Positions 21,148 to 32,875 of a DNA stretch of 64,000 nt are shown here, in pieces (positions within the stretch are counted from its first letter, which is position 1; each line of letters starts with the position of its first letter). The stretch is from Multifurca ochricompacta (taxonomy: Eukaryota > Basidiomycota > Agaricomycetes > Russulales > Russulaceae). The translations under genes were made by a program, and so were the position numbers. Location of the stretch: positions 740,490-804,489 of the forward strand of contig WTXG01000007.1 of the NCBI GenBank assembly GCA_022496185.1. Reading direction: 5' to 3'. The notes beneath the pieces were generated by a model. It saw nothing but the letters and a program-made list of their open reading frames with translations. It was not told the origin of the DNA and searched no databases.

Positions 21148-21224
21148 ATGCTGAAACATGGATTGAACCTAAGACCTCCAGGAACAAGCTTGGTCTGGTG
21201 CTCTAACCACTAAGCCACCCAGCC
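21148..21224 (-). other. tRNA-like module (77 nt) in H1b
   Basis: Minus strand begins GGCTGGGTGGCTTAGTGG and keeps the B box GGTTCAATCC. Anticodon stem disrupted as in H1a. Confidence 0.78.
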
Positions 21225-21270
21225 TCACTAGTAAAAACACACAATATATTATATATAGGGTTATGCAGAA

Positions 21271-21690
21271 TTGGTTTTATCACTTGTATCTAATTAATTG
21301 TGAACACATTTTGATCTTATCACTTGTATTATCTTAGATGTATATCTTAAGTATCTAATTAATTGTGAATGCATTTTTGATCTTATCACTTAGATGTATA
21401 TCTTAAGTATCTAATTAATTGTGAATGCGTTTTTGATCTTATCACTTAGATGTATGTCCTAAGTATCTAATTAGTTGTGAACACATTTTTGATCTTATCA
21501 CTTAGATGTACATCCCAAGTATCTAATTAATTGTGAACGCATTTTTGATCTTATCACTTGTATTAGATGTATATCCTAAGTATCTAATTAACTGTGAACA
21601 CATTTTTGATCTTATCACTTAGATGTATATCCTAAGTATCTAATTAATTGTGAACACATTTTTTATCTTATCAATTAGGTGTGATCCCAG
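21271..21690 (-). repeat. 56-bp minisatellite array in H1b
   Basis: About seven units on the minus strand (TTTTTGATCTTATCACTTAG on the plus strand). Most ATGCGT/ACGCGT sites have become ATGCAT- or ACACAT-type. Confidence 0.85.
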
Positions 21691-22190
21691 CATCTCTGTA
21701 CTGATGCATGCTGACACATGCATTCTTAAGCCTACCTTCCTAGATAGGAAGGCAATGCATGGTCCAATCGGCATGCCCCACACTTCGCGTTTTTTTGTGT
21801 TTTTCACATTTCTATAGATATTGTAACTGATTCTTGTTTTATTTTGGATCAGATGGATGATCTGACTTGAAACTTTGTGGGATTGTAGTAATATATAGAT
21901 TCTTTCTGTGTATGTGAGATGAAGATCTCTGGCTGCCTCAAACCTTACACGTAAACCTACAAGTATACCCACAAGTACTTGGATCTGTGCAAGTATAGGA
22001 CTTGCAGCTCTGGGTGATCCATGGGAACATACTTGTGTGGATCCAAGTATGGGATTATCTAATCTAAATACCCACAAGTTCGGATCCAGGTAACTCACAA
22101 GTGCACTTGTGCTAGGCCCTACTTAGGATACACATCTAATAATACTCTGGATAACCATATATAATATATATTGTGTGGTTTTATTAGTGA

Positions 22191-22279
22191 GACTGTGTGG
22201 CTCAGTGGTTGGAGTGGGAGCATGTGTGTGTGGACATGGCTCTGACTGGAGGTCTTGGGTTCAATCCCCAATTTTGGCC
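22191..22279 (+). other. Diverged tRNA-like module in H2c
   Basis: GTGGCTCAGTGG (A box) and GGGTTCAATCCCC (T-arm with B box) are kept. The acceptor 5' strand is degenerate and a GT-rich expansion sits in the anticodon region. Confidence 0.65.
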
Positions 22280-22572
22280 ATTTCTTTCCAGTTTAGGAGC
22301 CCACAGGAATTTCCCCCAGATGACTCAGATCTGTAAGTTGGGTATTCCCATGGCTGTAGACTTTGTGCTATGCCATATATGGAAATAGACCAGTTGCAAC
22401 CAGTCTAAACCAGTTTTCTATTGGTCTTTCAATATTCTGTAATAGCATGCAACTGGCAACCAACAAGTCACAGAATCTGGGCAACCACAACTGGTGGTCT
22501 GGTTGCATTTGGTTGCATCCAGTCCAGTTCCAGTCACTTTTTCAGTTCAGGCAACTGGACCTTTAAACACTA

Positions 22573-22660
22573 TGTGCACAGGCTCATGGGACTTGTTCAA
22601 GGCTCATGTTGAAGGGGCAGATTCTATGCTCCCAGGGCAATGAATCCTGGGTGCAAGACA
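22573..22660 (-). repeat. LTR D copy D2, left fragment
   Basis: Weakly similar to the reversed 3' end of LTR D1. It continues across C3 at 56983: the TSD AGACA lies at 22656-22660 and 56983-56987. Confidence 0.5.
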
Positions 22661-23173
22661 TGTTGAACAATCATGCTGCTGGTTACTGACTGTGGTTAAT
22701 AGTGGTTAGGCTAGACAAAGACAAGTTGCTTCAGAGGTAGAAGAAACTCTTATTTACTATACTACACACCTAGACAAAGACAAGTTCTATATACAGAGTT
22801 AGTCTTAAGGTAGTGAAGAGAGTAGAGTAAAAGGAACTTATGCTTCAGAGGTAGAAGAAACTCTGAAGTGTAAGGGAGAAAACAGACACCCTTATATACC
22901 CATGGGGGCCAGGGGAAATGGTCTGTGTGCACTGGGAATAAGTCCACAAGTGCCAGACAATAGACAGTGAGGGACAAAGGCCATTGGCCAAAGGAGAATC
23001 ACATGCTATACTGCACATTACTAAGTCCATCACTAATCAGCTGAGTAAGGTGAGAAAGAAAGTAATAAAAATAGCATAAAAAGTCTGATACTCTGGAATC
23101 TAATCTAATCTTATCTACAGCTGAAGTGAACCTTAGATGCCTGAAGCATCTCCAGACACATACTGTGTCAACA
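22661..23173 (-). repeat. 3' LTR of Copia C3
   Basis: TGTTGAACAATCATGC...ACTGTGTCAACA on the plus strand. The polypurine tract (plus strand TCCCTCCATG) follows at 23174. Confidence 0.92.
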
Positions 23174-23462
23174 TCCCTCCATGCTGAAGGCATTGATCAT
23201 GGATGGGAAATGAGTTGGATGAGCACACTGCCATCACAATTGAATGAGCATATCGCCAGCCAAGAGCATGTCTCAGGTTGTCAAGGTTGAGAATGAGTCA
23301 ACAATTTGACAAGAATGAGTTGACAAGAAGTGTAGGGTTCAGAGGCATATTGAGGTGATTCGCTTATGCAAACTGAAACTCTACACACTTCTTGTGTCAC
23401 TCTCAAGGTCAAGAACATGCTCATGGTGGGAAAGTGAAACTGGTATACAAAGTCTCCAGATT
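23174..23462 (-). other. Copia C3 3' untranslated region
   Basis: Non-coding; counterpart of 5239-5477 in C1. It is cut at AGATT by G2, and the remaining bases and the pol stop resume at 30887. Confidence 0.8.
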
Positions 23463-24036
23463 TGTTACGAACCCCGTCTTTGCCCGTGTTCTTTTTCTTG
23501 CCCAACGACGACCCCTCTCTACCGCCCACACTCCACTACCAGATCACGTCTCCATCGTGGGATCCGTCACATGCCCTTCGTCCTTCCCCGTGACCTTCTT
23601 GTTTGTTTATGCTTACTCGTTCTTATCTTCGTTATCGCTTATCTCTTTATCATACGACCGGACACTTACTTAATACCCTATCAGAAGCTAGGCTTTACGC
23701 CCTCCGCTTTCAGATATTCGGACCCACTTGACTCCGCGTCCTTATCTCGTAGACGCTCACTGAATTACGTATATAAGTCCACTGTAGCTACCCTGTAGAC
23801 CTCAGACTTGACTTATTGAATACATCGGTGTTTGTCTTCTGGACTTCCCCTTGAAACCTTTGACTCAACCGTCTCAGTGCTTTTGGCACTTTCCGCTTAA
23901 CATTGTCACTAGGGAACAGCCCCTTTGACTTTGACTCATCCACCTGAACTCCAAGAAGCCCTATTGGCCTCTTATCCAAATACGCGTACGAAGCTGTCGC
24001 ACAAGTCGTGCAGAACGTCTCACACCGGACGTAACA
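23463..24036 (+). repeat. 5' LTR of G2
   Basis: TGTTACGAACCCCGTC...CACCGGACGTAACA. TATATAAG at 23770-23777; AGACTTGACTT at 23804-23814 pairs with the primer site with one G-U. Confidence 0.95.
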
Positions 24037-24038
24037 TC

Positions 24039-24049
24039 AAGTCGAGTCT
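24039..24049 (+). other. Primer-binding site of G2 (self-priming type)
   Basis: AAGTCGAGTCT, two bases after the LTR. It complements 23804-23814 in 10 of 11 positions; the exception is a C-to-T change in a CpG of the LTR. Confidence 0.7.
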
Positions 24050-24055
24050 CTCACA

Positions 24056-25567
24056 GTGGCTTCCAGCCGCAGTCAGACCCTCTTCCGGGAAGAACTCATC
24101 GAACGCAGAGACGAGAATAATCTTTCACAGCAAGTACTTGGCTCTGCCGCCTGGAAGGATTTTGAATCCGAGTTTGGATACTACGTCTATCACGACGGAA
24201 GATACCAACCGGTAGAATACGACGACGAAAAGAGAGTCTGGTATTGTATCTGATATTCGGAAAGTCGACACTCTTGGGTCACCACAGGACCCGCCCCACC
24301 TGAATTTGGACTAGGCCCGTGGAGAGAAAATCCTCCGGCCATTGTCACGGACTCCGAACCAGAGGAGTACGTAGAAGAACCCAGCGAAGAAGAAGCACCG
24401 GCATTAGCAGCGACTACGTCTCCGGTTGCACATAAGGTTGTCACGTTCAGAGCCCCTGCTTTGACAACCCCCAGATATCGATACAAACTACAGATACCGT
24501 CACCCCATCCCTTCCACTCATGTCTACCATCACCGCTCAGCTTCCAGATCCTGCCCCACCAGCCCCAGTGGCGGCACCACCAAATATCCCTCCCCCATCT
24601 GGACGATTATCAGGAGTGCTCCCCCAGACATTCACTGGGGACCGCTCACAGAGCAAAAAATTCATGTTGGAGTTCACGACCTTTAAGAACTTCAACCATG
24701 ATGTCCCACAAATTGTCAACCCATTCCAACAGGCCAATTTGTTCCTCTCTTTGATTCGAGGGGATGCGGTTGACGACTGGACCATGGAACAGCTGGAATG
24801 GCTGAACGAACAGGTTGAGAGTGGGCGTCGTACCACGAGTGAAGGTCTTTGGGAGACCATCGCAGAGCGGTTTAAGGATGCCTTCACGGATGGGCAGGCC
24901 AAGCAGAAGGCAGCCCGAGAGCTCAAATCCCTTAGGATGGAAAAGGGAGAGTTGGACGCATATGTCGCTAAATTCAGAAGTCTCGCAAATAGAGCTGGCT
25001 ATGACACAGATGAGGAGGCCACATTGGACCTCTTCTCACAAGGGTTGCCCAATCCCCTAGTCAAAAACATAATTCAGTTCCACCACCCCCATGACTGGGA
25101 CACTTGGGTCGACGCCGCCCGACGACAACAACAAGACTACCTTGACTTCCAAACGTGCTTTGGAGTTGATACTAAGAAGGGGAAAACGCGAGACCAATGG
25201 AAAGTGGCTTTCGGAGTAAAACCTGCCCAGCACGCCCAGAGGGATCCAAATGCCATGGACACCTCCGCAGATCGTGCCCGAGCCCGGGCAGCACTCACAG
25301 AAGATGAACGGCAAACGTTGATGAAAGAAGGACGGTGCTTCCGCTGTAGAGCATTAGGGCACATGTCCCGGGACTGTCCAAAGAAGGGAGTACGCGTCGC
25401 AGCTGCAACCACCACAGCTGAGGCCCCTATTCATAACAACCCACCCACCGTGGACAAACGATCAAAAGAAGAAAAGCTCAGGATATATGGGCTAGTATGA
25501 TGAAGAGAGCGAGGAAGTACGCGCCATCTTAGTAGAAAAGGCGTTTACAAAAAAGGATTTTTGTTAG
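24056..25567 (+). pseudogene. Gypsy G2 gag
   Basis: Starts at GTG 24056 (ASSRSQTLFREELIERR). A TGA at 24251-24253 stands where G3 reads CGG-type Arg (WYCI then YSESRHSW). A frameshift near 24470 precedes the open part at 24520 (MSTITAQLPDPA). Gag domain: TGDRSQSKKFMLEF, DDWTMEQLEWLNE, FKDAFTDGQAKQKAARELK. Zinc knuckle intact: CFRCRALGHMSRDC. Indels near 25480-25500, then the frame is regained (EEVRAILVEKAFTKKDFC) to TAG 25565-25567. Confidence 0.85.
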
Positions 25568-28500
25568 GCTCAAACCCATCGGCCTGGGCACGAGCACTCC
25601 ATGTCACCTCTGTGTATGCTAGTCGATTCAAGTCATTAAAAATACCAGTTCATTTTGAAACTACACAGAGGACGGCTGACCGAGATATATTAGTGGACTC
25701 TGGAGCCACAGACAACTTCATTCACCCACGACTGATTAAAACAATGGGCCTGGGAAGGCTGGAACTTCCCCAAGAAAAAAACATTTGGAATATTGATGGA
25801 ACGGCCAACCGTGCTGGCAAGATCACCCACTACACGGATCTACAAGTCCAGGTTGGGGAAGTGACAAAACCATTCGCTTCCTGATCACAGACCTAGGAGA
25901 TGAGGACCTTATCTTGGGTTACCCATGGCTGGCAGCCTTTGAACCAAAGATAAACTGGGCTGACGCAACCATGGACAAAGACTCGTACCCAACAATTATT
26001 ACGTCGCTAGGGTATGATTATGCGATCCGGCATCCAGTAATAAGGGCGGTGCACACAGAAGAAGACCCCGGCTACTGCTACGTCACCAGAGCATCGGAGT
26101 TGGCCCAGAAGGCAGTACAGGGACAGACTGAGAAAACCTATCACGAGGTAGTGCCGGATGTTTACCAGCGGCACTGGAAGGTATTCTCCGAGGAAGAGTC
26201 ACACCGCTTTCCTCCAGAGCGACCATGGGATCACGCCATTGACCTTCTCCCTGATACACCGGCTGCAATAGATTGTAAAATCTATCCCCTGTCCCAGTCC
26301 GAACAAACTGCACTCACGGAATTCCTGGAAGAACATCTGGCCAAAGGATACATTCACCCCTCCAAGTCGCAGTATGCCTCGCCCTTCTTCTTCATCAAAA
26401 AGAAGGATGGCAAACTGCGACCTGTCCAGGATTACCGAAAGATCAATGCGTACACTGTAAAGAATGCCTATCCCCTGCCACTGATTTCCGAACTCATTGA
26501 CACCATGAGGACAAGTCCCTCTTCTCAAAAATGGACGTATGATGGGGCTACAACAATGTCAGGATCAAAGAAGGCGACCAATGTAAAGCGGCATTTAAGA
26601 CAATCAAGGGCTGTTTGAGCCAAACGTCATGTTCTTTGGCCTTACAAATTCACCGGCAACGTTCCAATCCATGATGAACCATATATTCGCGACCTTATTC
26701 TTACTGGTGAGGTTGTGGTCTACATGGACGACATCCTTGTAGCCACCTCAGACGACCTAAACCATCACCGACGACGAGTACACCAGGTGCTAGACATCCT
26801 ACAGGAACACGACTTATACCTTAAACCAGCCAAGTGCTCCTTTGAACAACGGAGCGTCGAGTACCTGGGAGTCATTCTAGAGGAAGGACAAGTACGCATG
26901 GATCCCATCAAAGTGCAAGGGATTCGAGAATGGCCCGTACCGACCTGTGTCAAAGACGTCCGATCATTCATTGGATTCTGTAACTTCTACCGACGCTTTG
27001 TCAAAGGATTTTCCAGCGTGGCACGACCATTAAATGATCTCTTAAAGAAGGACATACCATGGCATTGGGGGCCGCGCAGCAACAGGCATTTGAGCAGATC
27101 AGAGACATTGTCGGCTCAGAGCCAGTACTCATTCAACCCGACCTGAGCCGCCCCTTTGAACTGGAAGTAGACGCCTCTCACTTTGCGAATGGAGCGGTAC
27201 TGTACCAAAGAGATGCCACGCAGACACTCCACCCAGTGGCATATTACTCTGAGACTTTCTCGCCGCAGAACGAAATTATGACATCTGGGATAGAGAGCTC
27301 CTTGCCGTTATTAAGGCTTTGCGACACTGGCGACCTTACCTAGCAGGAACTCCCCATCAAACTGTCATCTACACCGATCATTCCAACTTGTTGTATTGGA
27401 AAGAACCCCATAAAATCAGCCGATGCGTAGCGCGTGAGGTTTGGAACTCGAAGAGTATAATTTCACCCTGAAACACATCGCAGGAAGTCAAAATGCGAGA
27501 GCAGATGCGTTGTCACGAAGGCCGGATATGCATACCGGGAGGATGACAATAATGACATTATTGTTCTTCCTGAGGAGTGTTTGCGAAGACCCCGTAGTCA
27601 GCCTCCATGACATGGACCTGTGGGCACAAGTATCACAGAACTTGAACCAGGAACTATGCCGCTCATGGGCCGATGCGCACAATTTGAAGGAACTAAACGG
27701 CCTTTGGTGGAAAGATGGAGATCGACTCGTTGTCACCGTGGTGACAACATTAAGAGGGGGGTGATCCATTTTCACCACGACCTTCCCTCCGCTGGCCACC
27801 CAGGCATCGCCAACACCTACGCCCTTGCCAAACACAACTACTGGTGGCCCAACATGAAAAAGGACGTTGCAAATTACGTGCAAGGATGTGCCGCATGTCA
27901 AGCAAACAAAGTGAACACACACCCAAAATCCCGCCAATACAACCTATTACCCCCACATCGTCGACCCCTTTCCAAACCATGCGATGGACTTCATTGTTAA
28001 ACTACCTGAGTCACTGGGCTTTGATACCATCCTTACGATCACCGACCATGATTGTTCCAAGGAGCCCTGTTCATACCCTGTAATGAGACAATCACAGCAG
28101 AAGGAGTGGCAAGGCTGTACCTGGATCACGTATACCGACACTATGGTCTCCCAAAAAGATCATATCCGACAGAGATACCAGTTTACATCCACGTTCGCCA
28201 GAGCCCTGTGTAAAACACTGGACATTGTACAGAACATCTCTACGGCTACCATCCACAGACAGATGGACAGTCTGAACAGACGAACCAATGGTTGGAGCAG
28301 TATCTTCGGTTCTGGTGTAATGAACACAAAACGACTGGGCAGAATGGCTGTCAACTGCGGAGTTTGCACACAACTCATGGCCCAACGGAACGACAAAGCA
28401 CCCCCTTCTCCCTTATCATGGGTTGGACCCCGCGACCACATGGACGGATAAGCCCACCAATGTCCCTTCGGTAACCCACGGATGCGCCAATGGGAAGACT

Positions 28501-29082
28501 TACGACAATCGCCAATGAAAATCTAGCAAAAGCACAGCAGGCCTACTGCGCAGCCAAGCACGTTCACACCTTATCAACCCAATGACTGGGTCTGGCTCGA
28601 GGGAGAAATATTCACATGTCACACCCCACCGCCAAACTAGCGCCTTGACGCCATGGCCCTTCCAGATCACAGGAAGCTGTCAGATGTGTCATACGAACTG
28701 CGATTCTGCCCAAATGGAAATTCATCCCGTCTTCCATGCCAAACTTCTAACACCGTACAAAGAGACGTCCCTTCATGGGGAAAACTTCCCAAGACCCTCA
28801 CCTGACCTTATCGACGGCGAAGCGGAATGGGAAGTGGAGCGCATTCTAGACTCAATGAGAAAAGGCCAAGGGCGCAAGATGCACTACCTAGTCAAGTGGA
28901 AGGGATTCCCAGACTCTGACAGTTCGTGGGAGCCAGCCGGAATATCTTCGCCCGGTCCTTATCTCGGAGTTCCATACCCGGCACCAGAAGCGCCCAGGAA
29001 GATTAAAAGAACAACCCCAGACCCCAGCGAAACTCCCCAGTACATGCTCCCCCAGCAACGTCCTACCACTACACAATCAATC
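25559..29082 (+). pseudogene. Gypsy G2 pol
   Basis: Frame -1 to gag across TTTTTG. Protease ILVDSGATDNFIH. RT begins near 26300 (EEHLAKGYIHPSKS, FFFIKKKDGKLRPVQDYRK); several one-base losses at 26510-26700; catalytic YMDD 26721-26732; FIGFCNFYRRFVKGF. A frameshift near 27055 leads to RNase H (ELEVDASHFANGAVLYQRD, then [12 protein letters not shown]). Integrase HHCC (HHDLPSAGHPGIANTYALAK, CAACQANK) about 27765-27905; first Asp AMDFIVKLPES near 27985; later core broken by indels. Chromodomain about 28825-28970 (WEVERILDSMRKG, YLVKWKGFPDSDSSWEP), which is in one frame with ORF3. Confidence 0.85.
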
Positions 29083-30281
29083 ATGTCTTCCATCGCTGCC
29101 AACGCTGCCGTCGACGCCTTCACCGCCACCACCATAGTTGTCGAGAATTTCCCCTCCGCTCATCCCTCTACACGTCCCTCTTCACCTATTGACTACGAGG
29201 CTGCCGAAGCTCGAGTCAAGAACCAATCTCCCAACCCCAACAATGACTTCGAACACTGTGAGGAGCCGCATCCAAACGACCTAGTAGGTATGGAATCGGA
29301 CGACGAGGTCCCGGAGTTCCCCTTCTTCCTGAACAACCCTAACTCCTCCACATACTATCCACTGGAGATCACCATGGGCGATGGAACAGTTGCCATCGCC
29401 AAGTACATTTTCTACACCAACGGAGGGATGGATGTCGCTGGGTGCATGAAGAAGGATGGCCCAGTTTATGGAGCTCCGGTCTATCTGGAGGAAAGGTATA
29501 CAGGCCGTCTGCATCATACGATGACCGATGAGCAGCTGGGGCACTTAGCTGCCGAAGACTCCCGGGCCTTTGCCATCGACAAGGTACTGAGTGACATGCG
29601 ACTTCCGCGCCTCAAAGCCGAGGTAATGAGGCTGCGGAAGAATCTGACTCTGCGCAACACACTCAACCGACAATATAAAGAACATGCCAAGATGATGGCC
29701 CGGTTGACCAGCGGGATGTTCCAAATTGAGCAGGAGCTAGTGGAAATCCGAAAGAGGTTGGAGAAGGGGGACGCATATCAGACGATTGCTGAGAGGTACG
29801 CTGACACCTACGCATGACCCCTCCCGCCACGATCACTAGGGGCTGCCCCGACACTGCTGCCAAACCGCTTCGAGATGCCGCGCATGCACGAGAACCCTCG
29901 GGGGAGACATGCTGGAGGTGCAACAGTAAGTACCACATCAGCTGGAACTGCCCCCTCAATCGCAAGTGGTGCCAGCACTGTCACAGCAACCTGCACTGGA
30001 GCAGGTTCTGTATCTTCCGCCGAGTAGGAGTCGCGCCAACGATCACCAACCCATCTGGATGGTGTGGCAAATGCCTGCGTCACAATGCAGGACATCGGGA
30101 GCTGGATTGCCCCATTCACGACTTGTGCCGCCAATGTGGGCAACGCGGCCCTTACGGGTTCCTCCGTACTCACCAGTGCCCCCAAGATGCGGACAAAGAG
30201 AATTACACGATGGACAGTTGTAATGTAGCTGATGATTATCTGGAGCTAGTGCAGGATGATGATGGTACGAGTCGTTTCTAG
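29083..30281 (+). pseudogene. Gypsy G2 ORF3 (zinc-knuckle protein), fused in frame to Pol
   Basis: Conserved internal ATG at 29083 (MSSIAANAAVDAFTA). Blocks DEVPEFPFFLNNPNS, IAKYIFYTNGGMDVAGCMKK, GAPVYLEERYTGRLHH and helical MFQIEQELVEIRKRLEK. TGA at 29815-29817 where Arg is expected, and one frameshift near 29885. The zinc array is then complete: CWRCNSKYHISWNC, CQHCHSNLHWSRFC, CGKCLRHNAGHRELDC, CRQCGQRGPYGFLRTHQC. Ends VADDYLELVQDDDGTSRF and TAG. The polypurine tract follows at 30300-30314. Confidence 0.82.
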
Positions 30282-30314
30282 CTGGGTCTGCTAGAACCAG
30301 AAGAGGGGGTGATG

Positions 30315-30886
30315 TTACGAACCCCGTCTTCGCCCGTGTTCTTTTTCTTGCCCAACGACGACCCCTCTCTACCGCCCACACTCCACTACCAGATCACGTC
30401 TCCATCGTGGGATCCGTCACATGCCCTTCGTCCTTCCCCGTGACCTTCTTGTTTGTTTATGCTTACTCGTTCTTATCTTCGTTATCGCTTATCTCTTTAT
30501 CATACGACCGGACACTTACTTAATACCCTATCAGAAGCTAGGCTTTACGCCCTCCGCTTTCAGATATTCGGACCCACTTGACTCCGCGTCCTTATCTCGT
30601 AGACGCTCACTGAATTACGTATATAAGTCCACTGTAGCTACCCTGTAGACCTCAGACTTGACTTATTGAATACATCGGTGTTTGTCTTCTGGACTTCCCC
30701 TTGAAACCTTTGACTCGACCGTCTCAGTGCTTTTGGCACTTTCCGCTTAACATTGTCACTAGGGAACAGCCCCTTTGACTTTGACTCATCCACCTGAACT
30801 CCAAGAAGCCCTATTGGCCTCTTATCCGAATACGCGTACGAAGCTGTCGCACAAGTCGTGCAGAACGTCTCACACCGGACGTAACA
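30315..30886 (+). repeat. 3' LTR of G2
   Basis: TGTTACGAACCCCGTC...GGACGTAACA, TATATAAG near 30621. Almost identical to the 5' LTR. Confidence 0.95.
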
Positions 30887-30900
30887 AGATTCCAGCTCTC

Positions 30901-31450
30901 TCATTCCAGCACTAGTCCAAATCCAGTTACCATGAGATCAAAAGATGATCTTGGCAGAGACTTTGTAAGGCCATCTGCCAGCATCTCACCAGTGGGAGTT
31001 CACACCAAGTCAATCTGGTGTGATTCTACATACTCCCTAATGGCATGGTACTTTATTGGTATGTGCTTTGATCACCTTCCTGTGACAGGGTTTAATGCAA
31101 GATCTACTGCACCCTTATTGTCACAATGCAGTTGTATGAGTGAAGTGACTTCATATCCCAATTCCTGCATAAAGGTCCTATACCATGCAGCCTGATTTGA
31201 AGCCTCAGCAAGGCTCATGTACTTGGCTTCTGTGGTGGACTGTGCTACTGTCTTTTGTTTCCTGGAGCACCAACTAATGGCTCCATTAGCTAGGAAAAAG
31301 ACATAGCCAGAGGTGGAGTGCCAATCCTCCTGATCTCCCCATGAGGAATCTGCATAGCCATGAAGGCCAACTTCACCATTCCCTCCAGAATAGTGCAACT
31401 TGTAGTCTTTTGTAGCATTTAAATAAGCTAAGACATACTTTGCTAGTTGC
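30901..31450 (-). pseudogene. Copia C3 pol, RNase H part
   Basis: Minus strand. RNase H GYADSSWGDQ, STTEAKYMSLAEASNQAAW, HCDNKGAVDLALNPVTG. A TGA follows VTGR where C1 reads an Arg. The remaining end (SKHIPIKYHAIR, MLADGLTKSLPRSSF) runs to stop at 30901-30903. It is cut upstream by the solo LTR at 31451. Confidence 0.85.
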
Positions 31451-31952
31451 TGTTGAACACAGAAGATGTTCAGTGATGCTTCAGGCATCAGGTGATTAGA
31501 TTAGCTACTTGTAGATTAGATTAGATACCGGAGTCTCAGACTTTTTACATTATCATTATTACTTTCTTTCTCACATTCCACAGTAGCTGACTGATGCACC
31601 ATGTAACATGTGATTTCTGTAATGGCCAATGGCCTTTCTCCCTCATGTTTATTGTTTGGACTTTGTCCAGCACTTGTAGACTTATTCCCAGTGCACAGAC
31701 CATCCCTTGGATTGTATATAAGGGTGTCTGTTTTGTCTTCTACACTTCAGAGTTTTCTTCACCTCTGAAGTGTAAGTCCCTTCTACATTACTCACTACTT
31801 ATACCTTTGACTAATCGCTCTCTGTAGCTAACTTGTCTCTTAGGTCAGTAGCATAGTAATAGAGTTTTCTTCACCTCTGAAGTCTAACTTGTCTCTTAGC
31901 TTAACCCGCTAAACTTTACAGTCAGTATGCTGTGCCTCATGCCTGTTCAACA
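31451..31952 (+). repeat. Solo Copia LTR (C1 type)
   Basis: TGTTGAACACAGAAG...GCCTGTTCAACA, TSD GTTGC at 31446-31450 and 31953-31957. Lies within C3 pol in the opposite orientation. Confidence 0.93.
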
Positions 31953-32196
31953 GTTGCATGTGCTGCTGAGAGGGGTTGGAAGAAAATTGGCTAAGGCATG
32001 CAACAGCAAAACTAATGTCAGGTCTGCTTCCAATCTGCACCCAAAGCAGAGACCCCATTAACTGCTGATACCTCTTGATGTCAGAGGTAGATGCCTGGTC
32101 TTCAAACTTGACCAAATGAACATCCATGCCAGAGGGTAGAGGAGTATATACTGGGTTGGAATCCCCCATTCCAAACCTCTCAACTATAGAGGATAC
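31953..32196 (-). pseudogene. Copia C3 pol, connection segment
   Basis: Minus strand YTPLPSGMDVHLVKFEDQAST, YQQLMGSLLWVQIGSRPDISFA. Joined upstream to the YVDD segment across H2a. Confidence 0.85.
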
Positions 32197-32504
32197 TAGT
32201 GTTTAAAGGTCCAGTTGCCCAAACTGAAAAAGTGACTGAAACCAGACCAGACCCAACCAAATGCAACTGGACCATTGGTTGCGGTTGCCCAGATTCTGTG
32301 ACTTACCAGTTGCCAGTTGCAAGCTATTACAGAATATTGAAAGATCAATGAAAACCAGTTTAGACCAGTTGCAACCGGTCTTTTCCATATATGGCATAGC
32401 ACAGGTCCCTGTGAGTAAAGCCATGGGAATACCCAACTTTTGGATCTGAGGGATCTGTGAGAAAATTCTCACACAGATCCAGGCTCCTGAATCTGGAAAC
32501 ATAA

Positions 32505-32581
32505 TGGCCACATTGGGGATTGAACCCAAGACCTCTGGGTATACACTCAGTCTGGTGCTCTAACCATTGAGCCACCCAGCC
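32505..32581 (-). other. tRNA-like module (77 nt), left arm of H2a
   Basis: Minus strand GGCTGGGTGGCTCAATGG...TTGGGTTCAATCCCCAATG. The T-arm has a perfect 5-bp stem (TTGGG/CCCAA) around a 7-nt loop; A and B boxes present; anticodon stem not formed. Confidence 0.8.
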
Positions 32582-32629
32582 TCACTAGTAAAGACACACA
32601 ATATATTGTATATAGGGTTATGAAAAATT

Positions 32630-32804
32630 GATTTTATCACTTGTGTCTAATTAATTGTGAATGCATTTTTGATCTTATCACTTAGATGTATGTCCTAAGT
32701 ATCTACTTAATTATGAACACATTTTTGATCTTATCACTTAGATGTATGTCCTAAGTATCTAATTAATTATGAATGCATTTTTGATCTTATCACTTGTATT
32801 ATCT
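32630..32804 (-). repeat. 56-bp units, left arm of H2a
   Basis: Three units on the minus strand (TTTTTGATCTTATCACTTAG on plus), with AATTAATT and ATGTATGTCC variants. Confidence 0.8.
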
Positions 32805-32875
32805 AAAACAAAGATACTGGTACAGATGTTTCAAAATAGCAGTCTGACATAATTGTGATTACACATAGATAACAC

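Larger units (their letters stand above)
20920..22121 (-). mobile_element. hAT-like non-autonomous element H1b (1202 bp), reverse copy of H1a family
   Basis: Ends TAGGGCATAGCACAAGT and ACTTGTGCTAGGCCCTA; TSD CTTAGGAT at 20912-20919 and 22122-22129, exact. Contents are H1a reversed: tRNA-like module, 56-bp array, left region. Nearly every CpG of H1a is TpG or CpA here. Confidence 0.9.
20853..22572 (+). mobile_element. Old hAT-like element H2c, right part, holding H1b
   Basis: The right end, GGACCTTTAAACACTA at 22572, matches the terminal repeat of H2a and H2b. Internal order (56-bp repeat remnant, ATATAATATATTGTGTG, tRNA-like module, AACTGGT-rich end) matches the right arm of H2a but is more diverged. 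The left arm is beyond C2. H1b occupies 20920-22121 within a 56-bp repeat unit. The following 8 bp, TGTGCACA, would be its TSD. Confidence 0.7.
23463..30886 (+). mobile_element. Ty3/Gypsy chromovirus G2, full length (7.4 kb)
   Basis: LTRs 23463-24036 and 30315-30886, TSD AGATT at 23458-23462 and 30887-30891. The LTR pair is nearly identical; I see about three differences, all transitions. Coding regions carry many small indels. Confidence 0.95.

Noticed and set aside
23355..23798. Open frame of 147 codons spanning C3 and the G2 LTR
   Set aside because: It crosses an insertion junction; both parts are non-coding in intact relatives.
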